64,000 nucleotides of DNA. It comes from Anabaena minutissima FACHB-250. GTDB taxonomy: Bacteria; Cyanobacteriota; Cyanobacteriia; Cyanobacteriales; Nostocaceae. Position 1 is the stretch's first letter. The number at the start of each line of letters is the position of its first letter. Made by a program: the position numbers and the translations under genes. This document shows, one piece after another, positions 20,324-30,451 of this stretch. The notes beneath the pieces are model-generated. The model was not told the DNA's origin. It did not search any database and was given only the letters and a program-made list of their open reading frames with translations. Where the stretch lies: the NCBI RefSeq assembly GCF_014697125.1, contig NZ_JACJRG010000009.1, positions 62,001 through 126,000 of the forward strand, written 5' to 3'.

Positions 20324-20526
20324 GTTTGGTGACGTTGTTGCTTGTAGTCATAGCTTCCATCATAATCGATAGTGCCAAAGAGGTCTAATACTTTGAGCCG
20401 CTTACGACGTTGAATATATTCGCGAAGTGCTGTTTCCACCAGAGAATCAAGATTCGCCTGGTCGTCAAGTGCTAATGCCTCTTGCAGTAAGGCTTCGTTT
20501 ATGTTGAGTGGTGTAGCCACAATCAA
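20320..20526 (-). CDS. VapB-type antitoxin
   Basis: 68 residues. It starts with a short strand (IVATPLNINEALLQEAL) typical of ribbon-helix-helix antitoxins with the VapB family pattern (LDSLVETALREYIQRRKR), followed by a flexible C-terminal tail, DLFGTIDYDGSYDY, that would thread into the PIN toxin. It lies first in the operon and overlaps the toxin gene by ATGA. By family it would neutralise the toxin and repress the operon. Confidence 0.8.
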   Translation of the reverse strand: MIVATPLNINEALLQEALALDDQANLDSLVETALREYIQRRKRLKVLDLFGTIDYDGSYDYKQQRHQT

Positions 20527-20629
20527 TTCTGATCCAACAACTTATTAAATAGATGGTAGCGCACTCTCTCTTTTTTCCTGCTTTCAAAAGTCAGGAGCGA
20601 TCGAATACTCAACTGAGAAACGCTATAAA

Positions 20630-21334
20630 TTAGGATAATTTTTTTAATCGCATATAAGCCACACCCAGAATCATGCCTGCTAACTGCATCCAGTAGGCCA
20701 GAGTAGGTTGATTTACACCCGATGGAGGAATATTTAAACTACCAATACCATAGAATAACTGTTGAATAAACCACCAAAATAAATAAAAATAAGCGGGTAA
20801 TTGCATTGGGATATAGACAAAAATCAGAGGTAAAACACTATCTATTTTGGCTTGAGGAAATCTGATGACATAAGCCCCTAAAATAGCTGAGATCGCTCCA
20901 TTTGCCCCAATCAGTGGTACTCTTAAACTCGGCTCTACTAAAATCTGTACTAACCCTGTTAAAATACCTGTAATTAAATAAAATGCTAAATAGCGACCAT
21001 GCCCTAAGATATTTTCTAGAGATTTGCCAAAAACCCACAAAAATAGCATATTGCCCAAAATTTGGCTAAAACTACCGTGTAGAAAAATAGCAAATACCAG
21101 AGAAAATAAACTTCCCCCCACCACAACCCAAGCCGCCGGATTGATAAAGATAGCATTATTTAAAGCAGTAGTAATTTGTCCTGGAACTAAACCAAAATTC
21201 TTAATAAAATTACCTAATTCACCATTATTCTCTAATTTAATTTCCCACAAAAACATCAAAACATTAATACCAATCAACCAATAGTTGACAATCGGTTTTT
21301 TGTAAGTGCGTAAGTTATCACTAATAGGAATCAT
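20630..21334 (-). CDS. Rhomboid-family membrane protein lacking catalytic residues
   Basis: 234 residues with about six or seven membrane segments in the rhomboid layout. Landmarks of cyanobacterial rhomboids are recognisable: MIPISDN start, LGNMLFLWVFG, GRYLAFYL, FPQAKI, and AYWMQLAGMILG. At the three active-site positions, however, the expected residues are replaced: GASG reads GANG (N145 for Ser), the AHxGG His reads Q217, and the HxxxN His reads Q91 while N95 is kept. It should not be a serine protease; an iRhom-like binding role is possible. It is divergent from the kinase at 21450. Confidence 0.8.
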   Translation of the reverse strand: MIPISDNLRTYKKPIVNYWLIGINVLMFLWEIKLENNGELGNFIKNFGLVPGQITTALNNAIFINPAAWVVVGGSLFSLVFAIFLHGSFSQILGNMLFLWVFGKSLENILGHGRYLAFYLITGILTGLVQILVEPSLRVPLIGANGAISAILGAYVIRFPQAKIDSVLPLIFVYIPMQLPAYFYLFWWFIQQLFYGIGSLNIPPSGVNQPTLAYWMQLAGMILGVAYMRLKKLS

Positions 21335-21367
21335 TAGGATTAGTTATTAGTCATTATTTTTATTCTT

Positions 21368-21394
21368 GTCCCCAGTCCCCAGTCCCCAGTCCCC
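21368..21394. repeat. Heptamer tandem repeat (GTCCCCA)
   Basis: Nearly four perfect copies of GTCCCCA lie between the divergent rhomboid-like and kinase genes. One of several heptanucleotide arrays in this window (STRR type). Confidence 0.75.
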
Positions 21395-21449
21395 TAAACC
21401 TATGGCAAGATTGGAATCAGGTTGCAATGCACTCAATTAGGTACACTGG

Positions 21450-23573
21450 ATGCTGGGAAATACACTTGTTGGACGATACCAGATTATTAACCACTTGGGA
21501 GGAGGGGGATTTGGTGAAACTTTTGTGGCTTCTGATACCCATTTGCCTGGTTCGCCTAAGTGTGTTGTCAAAAAGCTCCAACCCCAATCTAAAGATACAA
21601 ATACTTTAGAGATTGCGCGGCGGTTATTTGATACGGAAGCTCAGGTATTATATAAATTAGGTACGCACGATCGCATTCCTCAACTTTTGGCTTACTTTGA
21701 GGAAAATGCTGAATTTTATCTGGTACAGGAACTTGTCCCCGGTTATAACCTCAGTCAAGAAATCACGCCGGGAAAAACTTACTCCCAAGGGGAAGTCACA
21801 AAACTGTTACAGGAAATTCTCATCATCCTGGAATTTGTCCATCAGCAAAATGTGATTCACCGTGATGTTAATCCGCGTAATATTCTGCGGCGTGAGGATG
21901 GTAATTTAGTTTTGATTGATTTTGGAGCAGTTAAACAAATCACAACCCAGATAATTAATACCGTCGGTCAACCTAAATCTACTGTGGTGATTGGTACACC
22001 CGGTTATATACCAGGTGAACAAGCACAAGGAAACCCCAAATTTAGCAGTGATATTTATGCGGTGGGGATAATTGCTATTCAAGCACTGACTGGTTTATCG
22101 GCTAGCCAAATAGAACAAGATAGCGAAACTAATGAAATTATCTGGCGTAATCATGTGACAGTTTCGCCAGAATTTGCTGATTTTATCGACAAAATGGTTC
22201 GTTATGATTTCCGTCAACGTTATTCTACAGCTACCGCCGCCTTAGCTGCATTAACAGAATTAACTCAACCGTCATTGCCTCCTCAAGCTGTAACGCCAAC
22301 TTTAGCACCCAAAAAAGTTAAATTTCTGCAAAATAAGCAAGGTATATTACTCAAGATTTTATTAGCAATCTTATTAATGAGTGTAACTGGTGTGGCGGCA
22401 GTATTTATTATTAATAGTGTCAATACTAATAATGCTACAGAATTATCTAATAAAGGTAATACATTTTTTGATTTACAACGCTATGAAGATGCACTAGTAG
22501 CTTACCAAAAAGCTGTAAAGATTAGACCAGATTTCCCTCAAGCTTGGCAGGGAAAAGCTAAAACTTTCACACAATTGCAGCAATATCAAGCAGCATTAAC
22601 AGCGTATGATAAAGCAATTCAACTCCAGCCAGATTATCTAGAAGCTTGGACTGGTAGAGGTTTAGTTTTGCAAAAATTACAGAGATATCAAGAAGCGATC
22701 GCCTCTTTTGACAAAGCTTTAAAACTTAAGAATGACTCCCCAGAAATTTGGAATAATAAAGGCGAAGCTTTCAGTCAATTAAAACAGTATGACAATGCAA
22801 TCAAGGCTTATAATCAAGCTCTATTGCTAAAACCGGATGATTATATAGCTTTATATAATAAGGGGTTGATATTACAAAATTTAAAACAATATGAGGAAGC
22901 GATCGCAGCTTATAAAAAAGCTGTGGAAATCCAACCAAATTCTGTAGGAACATGGTATAATTTAGGTAATTCACTAGTCAATTTAAAACGCTATGAAGAT
23001 GCTATCAAAGCTTACAATCAAGCAGTAAAATACAATACCAATTATTACGCCGCCTGGTTATCAAAAGGGAATATTTTAATTATTCTGCGCCGTTATCCAG
23101 AAGCGATTGAGGCATTTAATCAAGTCCTGAAAGGTAATTCTAATAACTATCAAGCGTGGTATGGTAAGGGTTGGTCACTACACCAAAACCAAAATTATGC
23201 AGAAGCCGTAGAAGCTTATAATCAAGCTGCCAAAATTCAGCCAAAGAATTATCAGGTTTGGTATAGTTTGGGCAATTCTCAATACAATTTACAACAATAC
23301 GAAAACGCGATCGCTTCCTATAGTCAAGCAGTACGCCATAAACCAAATCACTACGAAAGTTGGTACAGCCGAGGTAATACGTTGTTTAATCTGCAACGTT
23401 ACAAAGAGGCGATCGCGTCTTATGATCAAGCTATTAAACACAAGCCCAATGATCAGCCTGCAATCAATGCACGGAATGAAGCGCACGTACAATTAGACGC
23501 AACAACGCCTCAGCCTATAACTTTACCCACTATGCCTAATGCTGAGTTTACTATACCTGCATCCGAAAATTGA
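21450..23573 (+). CDS. Membrane-anchored Ser/Thr kinase with TPR repeats
   Basis: 707 residues. The kinase domain spans about 8-265, with a glycine loop GGGGFGETF, catalytic loop VIHRDVNPRNIL and LIDFGAVK. A single hydrophobic segment at about 298-322 (ILLKILLAILLMSVTGVAAVF) follows, then roughly ten consecutive 34-residue TPR units to about 690. Such proteins place the kinase in the cytosol and the TPR array on the other side of the membrane. The TPR units are similar to one another at DNA level, so copy number may vary. An overlapping ORF from 21427 is in another frame. Confidence 0.9.
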   Translation: MLGNTLVGRYQIINHLGGGGFGETFVASDTHLPGSPKCVVKKLQPQSKDTNTLEIARRLFDTEAQVLYKLGTHDRIPQLLAYFEENAEFYLVQELVPGYNLSQEITPGKTYSQGEVTKLLQEILIILEFVHQQNVIHRDVNPRNILRREDGNLVLIDFGAVKQITTQIINTVGQPKSTVVIGTPGYIPGEQAQGNPKFSSDIYAVGIIAIQALTGLSASQIEQDSETNEIIWRNHVTVSPEFADFIDKMVRYDFRQRYSTATAALAALTELTQPSLPPQAVTPTLAPKKVKFLQNKQGILLKILLAILLMSVTGVAAVFIINSVNTNNATELSNKGNTFFDLQRYEDALVAYQKAVKIRPDFPQAWQGKAKTFTQLQQYQAALTAYDKAIQLQPDYLEAWTGRGLVLQKLQRYQEAIASFDKALKLKNDSPEIWNNKGEAFSQLKQYDNAIKAYNQALLLKPDDYIALYNKGLILQNLKQYEEAIAAYKKAVEIQPNSVGTWYNLGNSLVNLKRYEDAIKAYNQAVKYNTNYYAAWLSKGNILIILRRYPEAIEAFNQVLKGNSNNYQAWYGKGWSLHQNQNYAEAVEAYNQAAKIQPKNYQVWYSLGNSQYNLQQYENAIASYSQAVRHKPNHYESWYSRGNTLFNLQRYKEAIASYDQAIKHKPNDQPAINARNEAHVQLDATTPQPITLPTMPNAEFTIPASEN

Positions 23574-23604
23574 TCTGGAATTTTGAATGCAAAAAAGGTC
23601 AACC

Positions 23605-23762
23605 AATTTTGGATTTTGAATTTTAGATTTTAGATTGACTGCACCCATAAAGGGATGCAACTTGGGGATTTTAGATTGACTATTTGAGATTTGTTCCGCC
23701 CACAATTGGGCGTGGCTTGTACCAAAAACAATCCAAAATCCAAAATTTAAAATCTAAAATTC
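23605..23762. repeat. Imperfect long inverted repeat between convergent genes
   Basis: Arms of about 33 bases at 23605-23637 (AATTTTGGATTTTGAATTTT...) and 23729-23762 (...AATCCAAAATCCAAAATTT...) are complementary with a few gaps. It lies between the convergent kinase and sensor kinase genes, where it could stop transcription from both sides. The arms consist of the ATTTTGAATTTT word common in intergenic cyanobacterial DNA. Confidence 0.5.
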
Positions 23763-23768
23763 GGAGGG

Positions 23769-26700
23769 TCAACTTTTGGGTAGTGGTAGTCTAAATGTAA
23801 AAGTTGCCCCCTGTCCTTCACCGGGACTTTCGGCTTTAACTGTACCACCGTGTAGTTCGACAAAATGGCGGACAATTGCTAGTCCAAGCCCCAATCCCCC
23901 CTCGGCTCTAGTAGTCTTAGAATCGGCTTGGCGAAAGTATTCAAAGACATGGGGTAAAAATTCAGGTGTAATGCCTTTACCTGTATCAATCACCTGAATT
24001 TGGGCTTCTACTCCCACCTGTTCTAACCGCACCTCTACCCGTCCGCTTGGGGGTGTGAATTTAACTGCATTCGAGAGTAAATTCCAGAGTACCTGCTGTA
24101 GGCGATCGCCATCACCCATCACTTGACCGATATGATCATCTAGTGATGTGTGTATGTGAATTGATTTAGCATCTGCGGCTAAACGCACTGTTTCTAGTGC
24201 CGCTATAATTGTGCTTCGTAAATCCACTCTGCGAATATTGAGGTTGAGCTTACCCCGTAATATTCGCGACACATCCAGCAAATCATCAATTAATTGCGTT
24301 TGTAATTTAGCGTTGCGTTCAATTGTTTCTAAAGCTTGGGAGATAGTGGCTTCATTATATTTGCGGGTGCGGAGTAACTTAGCCCATCCCAAAATCGGAT
24401 TGAGGGGAGTCCTGAGTTCATGGGAAAGGACAGTGAGGAATTCATCCTTGATGCGGTTGGCTGATTCAGCAGATGCACGGGCATTTTTTTCCGCTTCGTA
24501 AAGTTGAGCGCGGGCGATCGCTTGGGCGCATTGTTGTGCTAGCGTCAACATATATCTTTGGTCTTCGGCATTAAATATTTGCTCTGTCGCAAAGCTCAAA
24601 GCCAAAACCCCAATTGTATGCTGCTCAACTATCAGAGGAATACAAGCAAAGGCACAATTACCTGTGAGAGATGGCACATCAGCAATAATAGGGTATTGGC
24701 TAACGAAGGTGGCAATGTTTTCTAAAAAAATTGGCTCTCCAGTTCTAGCAGCTACCGCAATGGGAACATTAGCTGTGATGGGAAATCTAGACCAATTTTC
24801 TCTAACAGATGCAGGATAGCCTATGGCTTCTAATATCTTCAGGGATTTACCACCCTCCTCTAACAAAACAACAGAACCGCCTGAAGCACCCAAGGCGGCA
24901 ATCCCTTGATTAACTACCACATCAGCCACTTGTTCGGGAGTGAGGGCTTCTGAAAAGGCCGCCGTGATACTTTGTAACCTAGCTGTGCGACTTGCAGCTA
25001 TTTCTGCTGCTTGTTTTGCCTGTTGAGTTTTTTGGTAGAGTCTGGCATTATCAATGGCTATAGCAGCACGGCGGGCAATATCTTTGGCTAATTCTAAGTC
25101 TGGTGGTTGATAATATCGAATTGATTCGCCAATCACAAAAGAAATTACACCAAATAATTCCCCGTGTGAGTAGAAGGGAATCACCATCAAAGAACGCATT
25201 CTTAAACTTTGCAGCAGTTGCAAGTGCGTTTCATCTCTAGCCATCTCCACTAACAGAGAATCGGGAAATTCAGGATAAAAAACAGATTCTCCTTGTAGCA
25301 ATATTTCGCGGAATGGATGTTTGCCCTCGCTACTAGCTGGATAGCGGCGTTGAATTTCTTCAAGGATTTGCAGCTTTTGGGGATCGGCAGAAGCGATCGC
25401 TACCCGTTTAATTGACCAGTCTGCTTGTAAAATGTCTACAGTACACCAGTCAGCTAGGATAGGCACTGCTAAGTTAGCGACGTTATTCAGTGTCACTTCA
25501 TAATCTAAAGAAGCTGCTATTGTAGTGCTAGCTGCTACTAAAAAATTTTGTGTCGCTTGTGCTTTTTTCCGTTCATGAAGTGCAGCTTGCTTTTGGCTAA
25601 TATCTTCGACAATCCCTAAAGCATATTGTATTTCTCCCTCATCATTCCCCACCGCCGATGAAGTCAGATTGACCCAAACAATAGAACCATCTTTACGGAC
25701 GTATCGCTTTTCTAGAGAATAATTACTAATTTCCTGCGCCAACACTCGTTGAGCTTCATTCCAATCAGTTTCCAAGTCATCAGGATGGGTAATGTCCTCA
25801 AAGTTCATCTGGATTAACTCGTCATGACTATAACCAGTAAGTTTACATAGTGCCGGATTGACTTGCAGAAATTGACCATCTAAGCCGACAAGTGCTATAC
25901 CTAAAGCTGCCTGGTTGAACATAGCCCGAAATCTGGCTTCGCTTTCTCTTAATGCTTGCTCAGTCTGCTTCTTTTGGGTAATATCCAGTCCAGTTACACC
26001 TACTCCCAACAATTGCCCATCTGGTAAACACACTGGATAGTAACTGACAAGCCCACAACGATAAACCCCAGATGGATAGGTTTCTCCCATTACTTCTTGA
26101 TTCAGCAATGGTTCTTTAGTTTCCATAACTCTATATAGAATCGGCTCTATTTGATTAGCCCATTCTGATAATACTTCCCTAAAAGTATGTCCAATATGTT
26201 GGCTTTGCGGTACACCGTTGATTGTAGCCAATGCCTCATTAGCATAAACGTAGCGGAGTTCTGTGTCTAAAAAAGCCAAGGCTAAGGGTGAACTGGCTAG
26301 CCAAGCATTCAACAGTGCTAAGGATTCTTCTTTCTGTTGAATAGCTTGTTGCAACTTCTGATCCAATTTCGCTTTTTCTTGCTCTACTTGCTGTCGTTGA
26401 GTAATATTGACTGCTGCACAAGTAATTCCCTGAATCTGATTATTCACTTTTAGGGGTTCTACGAGCAAATCATAATACAAAACTTTCCCCTGCAATATTA
26501 CACACACTTCTTCCCGCGCAGAAACACCACTTTCTAGAACTCTGCGCTTAATTGCCGTTAGTTGCTCTGCTATGGCAGGAGGAAATAACTCATAGTCAGA
26601 CTTTCCCAATATGTCTTCAGTAGTTGCTTCACCTTGGGGATTATGAACCCACTGATAACACAAATTACTATCTTGCTGAAATACTACAATTTCTGAGCTA

Positions 26701-27101
26701 CTTAATGCTAATCGAAACCGCTCCTCACTCACTTTGAGTTTATGTAAGTTCACCTCATCTCTGCGTTTAGCATCCTTTAATGCAACGCACAAAATAGTGA
26801 AGAGCAATCCTTGCAAAACAAACAAACCAAGTTTTACGGAATTAACGATATCCAAAGATGATTCATATTGGGGATGCAGAAAAAAATAATTGCTGAGTAA
26901 AGCTGATAAGCCGATTGCTAATAGTCCCGAATTCCCACCCCCATACCAAGCACTCAAGATCACAGCACTAAAAAATAGTATAAAAGGCGTGCCACTCATT
27001 TCTATCCAAGGATCTAGTATCAGCATTAACGCCAGTGCTAATGCAACTGTTAATACGGCAATGCCAAAGCGTGATAAAGAAGAACTAGCAATATACGGCA
27101 T
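23769..27101 (-). CDS. Multi-domain sensor histidine kinase (DUF4118-PAS-GAF-HisKA-HATPase)
   Basis: 1110 residues. Four membrane segments in the first 115 residues form a KdpD-like DUF4118 sensor region. Three PAS domains follow (about 125-245, 265-385, 390-515), the last ending in the PAC-like YVRKDGSIVWVNLT. Two GAF domains lie at about 530-700 and 720-865. The kinase core has H-box FLTVLSHELRTPLNP and ATP-binding boxes NLLSNAVKFTPP, DTGKGI and GLGLGLAIVRHFVE. No receiver domain is attached and no response regulator gene adjoins it. The signal is not evident; GAF domains here lack an obvious bilin-attachment Cys. Confidence 0.92.
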   Translation of the reverse strand: MPYIASSSLSRFGIAVLTVALALALMLILDPWIEMSGTPFILFFSAVILSAWYGGGNSGLLAIGLSALLSNYFFLHPQYESSLDIVNSVKLGLFVLQGLLFTILCVALKDAKRRDEVNLHKLKVSEERFRLALSSSEIVVFQQDSNLCYQWVHNPQGEATTEDILGKSDYELFPPAIAEQLTAIKRRVLESGVSAREEVCVILQGKVLYYDLLVEPLKVNNQIQGITCAAVNITQRQQVEQEKAKLDQKLQQAIQQKEESLALLNAWLASSPLALAFLDTELRYVYANEALATINGVPQSQHIGHTFREVLSEWANQIEPILYRVMETKEPLLNQEVMGETYPSGVYRCGLVSYYPVCLPDGQLLGVGVTGLDITQKKQTEQALRESEARFRAMFNQAALGIALVGLDGQFLQVNPALCKLTGYSHDELIQMNFEDITHPDDLETDWNEAQRVLAQEISNYSLEKRYVRKDGSIVWVNLTSSAVGNDEGEIQYALGIVEDISQKQAALHERKKAQATQNFLVAASTTIAASLDYEVTLNNVANLAVPILADWCTVDILQADWSIKRVAIASADPQKLQILEEIQRRYPASSEGKHPFREILLQGESVFYPEFPDSLLVEMARDETHLQLLQSLRMRSLMVIPFYSHGELFGVISFVIGESIRYYQPPDLELAKDIARRAAIAIDNARLYQKTQQAKQAAEIAASRTARLQSITAAFSEALTPEQVADVVVNQGIAALGASGGSVVLLEEGGKSLKILEAIGYPASVRENWSRFPITANVPIAVAARTGEPIFLENIATFVSQYPIIADVPSLTGNCAFACIPLIVEQHTIGVLALSFATEQIFNAEDQRYMLTLAQQCAQAIARAQLYEAEKNARASAESANRIKDEFLTVLSHELRTPLNPILGWAKLLRTRKYNEATISQALETIERNAKLQTQLIDDLLDVSRILRGKLNLNIRRVDLRSTIIAALETVRLAADAKSIHIHTSLDDHIGQVMGDGDRLQQVLWNLLSNAVKFTPPSGRVEVRLEQVGVEAQIQVIDTGKGITPEFLPHVFEYFRQADSKTTRAEGGLGLGLAIVRHFVELHGGTVKAESPGEGQGATFTFRLPLPKS

Positions 27102-27440
27102 GAAAATTTAGGACAAACCAATACTGATTGCAGAAGCTTTACATAACCTAAGCTAGTTTGCACGTTTTTGTAATTTATCTCCAGATAGATTCTTAGATTA
27201 GATCAAAAGACCTCTTTAGTTAGATGAAACTTTCTCACCGACTTAATTTTTCATGATAAATATGTATTTTATAGTCAAAACTTATTTTTAATTTGCTAAT
27301 GTATAAGAAAAGTTTCTAATAGTGAAGATTGTACTATTACCAACATAATAACTTGACATTTTCAGCGACAAAATAATATTTTTTGCAAAAATAATAATGC
27401 TTATTACAAAGTCTCTACACATCCAGAGATATGCTGATGA
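27102..27440. other. AT-rich intergenic region
   Basis: Promoter-side region of the sensor kinase and end of the bioF-like gene. It is strongly AT-rich with no credible ORF, RNA gene or repeat that I can see. Confidence 0.4.
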
Positions 27441-28613
27441 TCACAATTCACTCAGCACTGATACCAATTTTTCAATATGTGCTGCATGATGGGTTGCCAT
27501 TAAAGAGATTCTAATGCGACTTGTGGGGACTGTTGGCGGACGAATAGCAGGGGCAAAAATGCCGGATGCTTTGAGTTGCTGTCCTGCTTGCAGAGATTCT
27601 GTAGCACTAGGTAGCTGAAAACAGAGTATGGGTGAATTGGATGGTAGTAATGTTAGGTGGGATAATTGCTGTGTGAGTAATTGTTTTAAGTAGTCTACGT
27701 TTTGCCATAATTGAGTGCGGCGTTGCGGTTCTTGTTGGACTATTTTCACGGCGGCTAAGGCTGCGGCTGTGTCTGCGGGTGATAATCCAGTAGTGTAAAT
27801 CCAACTGGGGGCGCGATTTCGCAAATAATCAATCAAGCTAGCACTTCCGGCTACATAACCGCCTAAACTTCCCAGTGCTTTACTCAAAGTGCCAATTTGA
27901 ATTAATTGCCTACCACTACAGCCAAAATATTCTACGCAGCCAGCACCGGTTACACCCATTACCCCAGTTGCATGGGCTTCATCCACTAGCAGCATACAGC
28001 TAAACTCGTCAGCTAAATCTAAGAGTGTAGCTAAAGGACATAAATCCCCATCCATACTGAAGACAGTATCAGTCAAGATTAAGCAGCGACGGTAGTTTTG
28101 TCGTTGCTGAATTAACAGGGTTTTAAGTTGTGTAGCGTCACAGTGGGGGTATTCTATCACCGTTGCCCCACTGAGGACTGCACCATTTTTCAGGCTGGAA
28201 TGATTGTATTGGTCAGATAATATTAAATCTCGCTTACCTACCAAAGCGGCGATCGCACCCAGATTAGCTAGATACCCAGAACTAAATACTAAGGCATCTT
28301 CAGTTTGTTTTACAGAGGCGATCGCTATTTCTAATTCCCTATGTAATTCTCTATGCCCACTGAGTAATCTAGAACCAGTGCTACCTGTCCCAAACTCCTG
28401 AATAGCTGCCACAGCCGCCTCTAGCAAGCGTTCATCCCCAGCCAACCCCAAATAGTCATTACTAGCAAAATTAATTACTTCCTGCCCATCTAAAACCACC
28501 GTTGCCCCTGGGAGACCAGAGATTGTGCGGACTGAACGATACCAGTCAGCGCGATGAATGGTTTCTAGAGAATTTTGTAACCAAGCATAGGGATTAATCA
28601 ATTCAAAATTCAA
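27441..28613 (-). CDS. bioF: 8-amino-7-oxononanoate synthase-like aminotransferase
   Basis: 390 residues of the alpha-oxoamine synthase family, PLP enzymes joining an acyl-CoA or acyl-ACP and an amino acid with loss of CO2; BioF makes KAPA in biotin synthesis. Visible are [25 protein letters not shown], the PLP-lysine segment [15 protein letters not shown], and [10 protein letters not shown]. Length fits BioF. No other biotin gene is adjacent; ruvA lies 18 bases upstream in the same direction. A related family member (for example a 2-amino-3-ketobutyrate ligase) cannot be fully excluded. Confidence 0.85.
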   Translation of the reverse strand: MNFELINPYAWLQNSLETIHRADWYRSVRTISGLPGATVVLDGQEVINFASNDYLGLAGDERLLEAAVAAIQEFGTGSTGSRLLSGHRELHRELEIAIASVKQTEDALVFSSGYLANLGAIAALVGKRDLILSDQYNHSSLKNGAVLSGATVIEYPHCDATQLKTLLIQQRQNYRRCLILTDTVFSMDGDLCPLATLLDLADEFSCMLLVDEAHATGVMGVTGAGCVEYFGCSGRQLIQIGTLSKALGSLGGYVAGSASLIDYLRNRAPSWIYTTGLSPADTAAALAAVKIVQQEPQRRTQLWQNVDYLKQLLTQQLSHLTLLPSNSPILCFQLPSATESLQAGQQLKASGIFAPAIRPPTVPTSRIRISLMATHHAAHIEKLVSVLSEL

Positions 28614-28631
28614 AATTCTTGCATTAAATAA

Positions 28632-29273
28632 CTATTGACTAACTTGCTCACTACTGCTGAGGTGAGCGATCGCTTGTCTAATCCAATCTTCTACATAGGC
28701 ATCTTTTGGTAATCCAATATCTTCACTGACTACGTGTAAGGCGTGGCTGACTTCGTGGGCTGTGTATCCTAGGGCAAATAAAGTCATTTGCACTTCTTCT
28801 AGAATACCGGGGGCTGGCCCTTCGGTAGCGACGAAGAAGCCTGCTGATTTGCGCCACTCGATTAATTTGGCTTTCAATTCCAAACAAATGCGTTCAGCGA
28901 TTTTCTTACCCACACCAGGGGCTTGAATGAGTATTTGGGTGTTAGCAGCAATGATAGCTTGGACTAAATCTGGTAATTCCAGAGTATCTAACAATGCGAT
29001 CGCTGAGGCTGCACCTACACCACTCACAGTTAATAAGTGGCGAAATAAATCTCGTTCTGCTGGAGAGGCAAAACCGTACAGTAAAGGTACTTCTTCCCGA
29101 ACTTGGTAATGGGTGAAGATTTGCACTAAATCGCCAGTTGTGGGTAGTTGTTTGGCTAACCGTTGGGGAACTTGCAAGTCATAACCCATCCCGTTGACTT
29201 CGAGAGTCAAAATCACTTTATTGCTGTTTTGGTTTTGGATACCGGCAACTATACCTTTGAGATAACTAATCAT
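28632..29273 (-). CDS. ruvA: Holliday junction branch-migration protein RuvA
   Basis: 213 residues. The N-terminal OB fold begins [12 protein letters not shown], the two helix-hairpin-helix motifs include [15 protein letters not shown] and [17 protein letters not shown], and the C-terminal domain that binds RuvB follows. RuvA tetramers hold Holliday junctions for RuvB. Its ATG overlaps the stop of the sugar-phosphatase gene by one base (TAATG), implying translational coupling. Confidence 0.95.
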   Translation of the reverse strand: MISYLKGIVAGIQNQNSNKVILTLEVNGMGYDLQVPQRLAKQLPTTGDLVQIFTHYQVREEVPLLYGFASPAERDLFRHLLTVSGVGAASAIALLDTLELPDLVQAIIAANTQILIQAPGVGKKIAERICLELKAKLIEWRKSAGFFVATEGPAPGILEEVQMTLFALGYTAHEVSHALHVVSEDIGLPKDAYVEDWIRQAIAHLSSSEQVSQ

Positions 29274-30028
29274 TATAGGAAACCAAAATACTGTAAACCT
29301 TCAAGAATTCCACCTGCACAAGTATCTTGTGCTAGGTAACGATGGTCTGCGGGATAATCGCTGTGCCATTCCAGTAACTCTGGCCGGGCGTTCCCAACTA
29401 TGATTCCCCGTTCGTTGCCTACGGCAAATAAAGCAATATCATTACCTGAATCACCACAGACAACTGTTTGTTCTGCTGCAAATTTCCACTTTCGACGTAG
29501 AAACTGCATTGCCTGACCTTTATCGCTGCTACGCGGCACAATGTCAAGGTCAATACCGCTACTATAAATTAACTTTACATTTACTTCATATTTCTCTAAC
29601 TCTGACTCAAGTAGTGGTATCACATTGGCGGCCACTTCTTGCTGGAGGAAAAAGCTAATTTTAAAGGGACGCTGTTCTGAGTCTGGTTGTGGTACTAACG
29701 CAGTAATTTTTTCGGTAATCGATAATACTAGTTCCCGATTCCAACCGACGGAGAGAATTTCTGACCAAGCTGCATCAGGAGTACCACTACCATCCAGATA
29801 AATCTCTGTACCTACGGATACAACTAAGCCATCCGGTTCTACAAGATTTTGTTCTTCTTGAAGTTCCTTGTACAAAACAGGCGATCGCCCAGTAGCATAG
29901 ACTATCTTTGTTCCATATTCTCGGCGATGCTCCGTCAGCATTTGAGTCAGTTGTACCAGGGCTGAGTCATTACCTACAAATGTGTGATCCAAGTCGGTGA
30001 CAAACAGAAATGGTTTCATTGCTTTCAT
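29273..30028 (-). CDS. spp: Sucrose-phosphate phosphatase
   Basis: 251 residues of the HAD superfamily, Cof/S6PP type. Motif I is [12 protein letters not shown] (nucleophile and acid Asp residues), motif II is in IVYATGRSP, and motif IV is [11 protein letters not shown]. This matches cyanobacterial and plant sucrose-6F-phosphate phosphatase, which releases sucrose after sucrose-phosphate synthase. Sucrose serves as compatible solute and, in heterocystous species, carbon carrier to heterocysts. Two close ATGs (codons 1 and 4) make the exact start uncertain. Overlaps ruvA by one base. Confidence 0.88.
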   Translation of the reverse strand: MKAMKPFLFVTDLDHTFVGNDSALVQLTQMLTEHRREYGTKIVYATGRSPVLYKELQEEQNLVEPDGLVVSVGTEIYLDGSGTPDAAWSEILSVGWNRELVLSITEKITALVPQPDSEQRPFKISFFLQQEVAANVIPLLESELEKYEVNVKLIYSSGIDLDIVPRSSDKGQAMQFLRRKWKFAAEQTVVCGDSGNDIALFAVGNERGIIVGNARPELLEWHSDYPADHRYLAQDTCAGGILEGLQYFGFL

Positions 30029-30207
30029 GATGATTTACTCCAAGTGATATGGTTGCCAAAATACTGAAAAATTTCGTATTGGTTAAGAATATTCGTAAGT
30101 TTGGAAGCCAAGGACTTAGAAGGGTCTCCTGGCTTGGGGCGAGTGGCGTTTAAAGTAAGGAAACCCAACACTAATATCTATATCAGGTTGCTGAGATCCG
30201 TGTTGGA

Positions 30208-30234
30208 TTTGCCTACGCCACGCTACGCGAACGC
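30208..30234. repeat. Dispersed intergenic repeat, copy 2
   Basis: Same element as at 13461-13487 with two base changes; same orientation. It lies upstream of the sucrose-phosphatase gene. Confidence 0.6.
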
Positions 30235-30363
30235 AAAGCCTCAACCCAAACTACTAGCGGGTCTAGTCTAATTTGTGGGGTTAAGTAATCAATGACCATG
30301 ATGAATTTTTGGTTTTTCACCGGATTAACCCAATATTTTAAGCTTGCCGCGCTACATACGACT

Positions 30364-30422
30364 AAAGCAATATTTTAGCCTTGCCCGCTTCTACTGGCGT
30401 GACAAGGCTAAAATATTGCTTT
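30364..30422. repeat. Perfect 20-bp inverted repeat, hairpin element
   Basis: Arms at 30364-30383 and 30403-30422 are perfectly complementary over 20 bases (AAAGCAATATTTTAGCCTTG and its complement) around a 19-base loop. A degenerate copy of the left arm lies just upstream at about 30331-30352. The minus-strand gene below ends or begins outside it, at 30452-30856, so it could end that gene's transcript or be a small MITE-like element. Confidence 0.65.
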
Positions 30423-30451
30423 AAATTTTTGAGAAAATACGATAGAAAATA

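Noticed and set aside
26239..26421. Minus-strand ORF inside the large sensor kinase
   Set aside because: Shadow frame of a continuous PAS-containing coding region.
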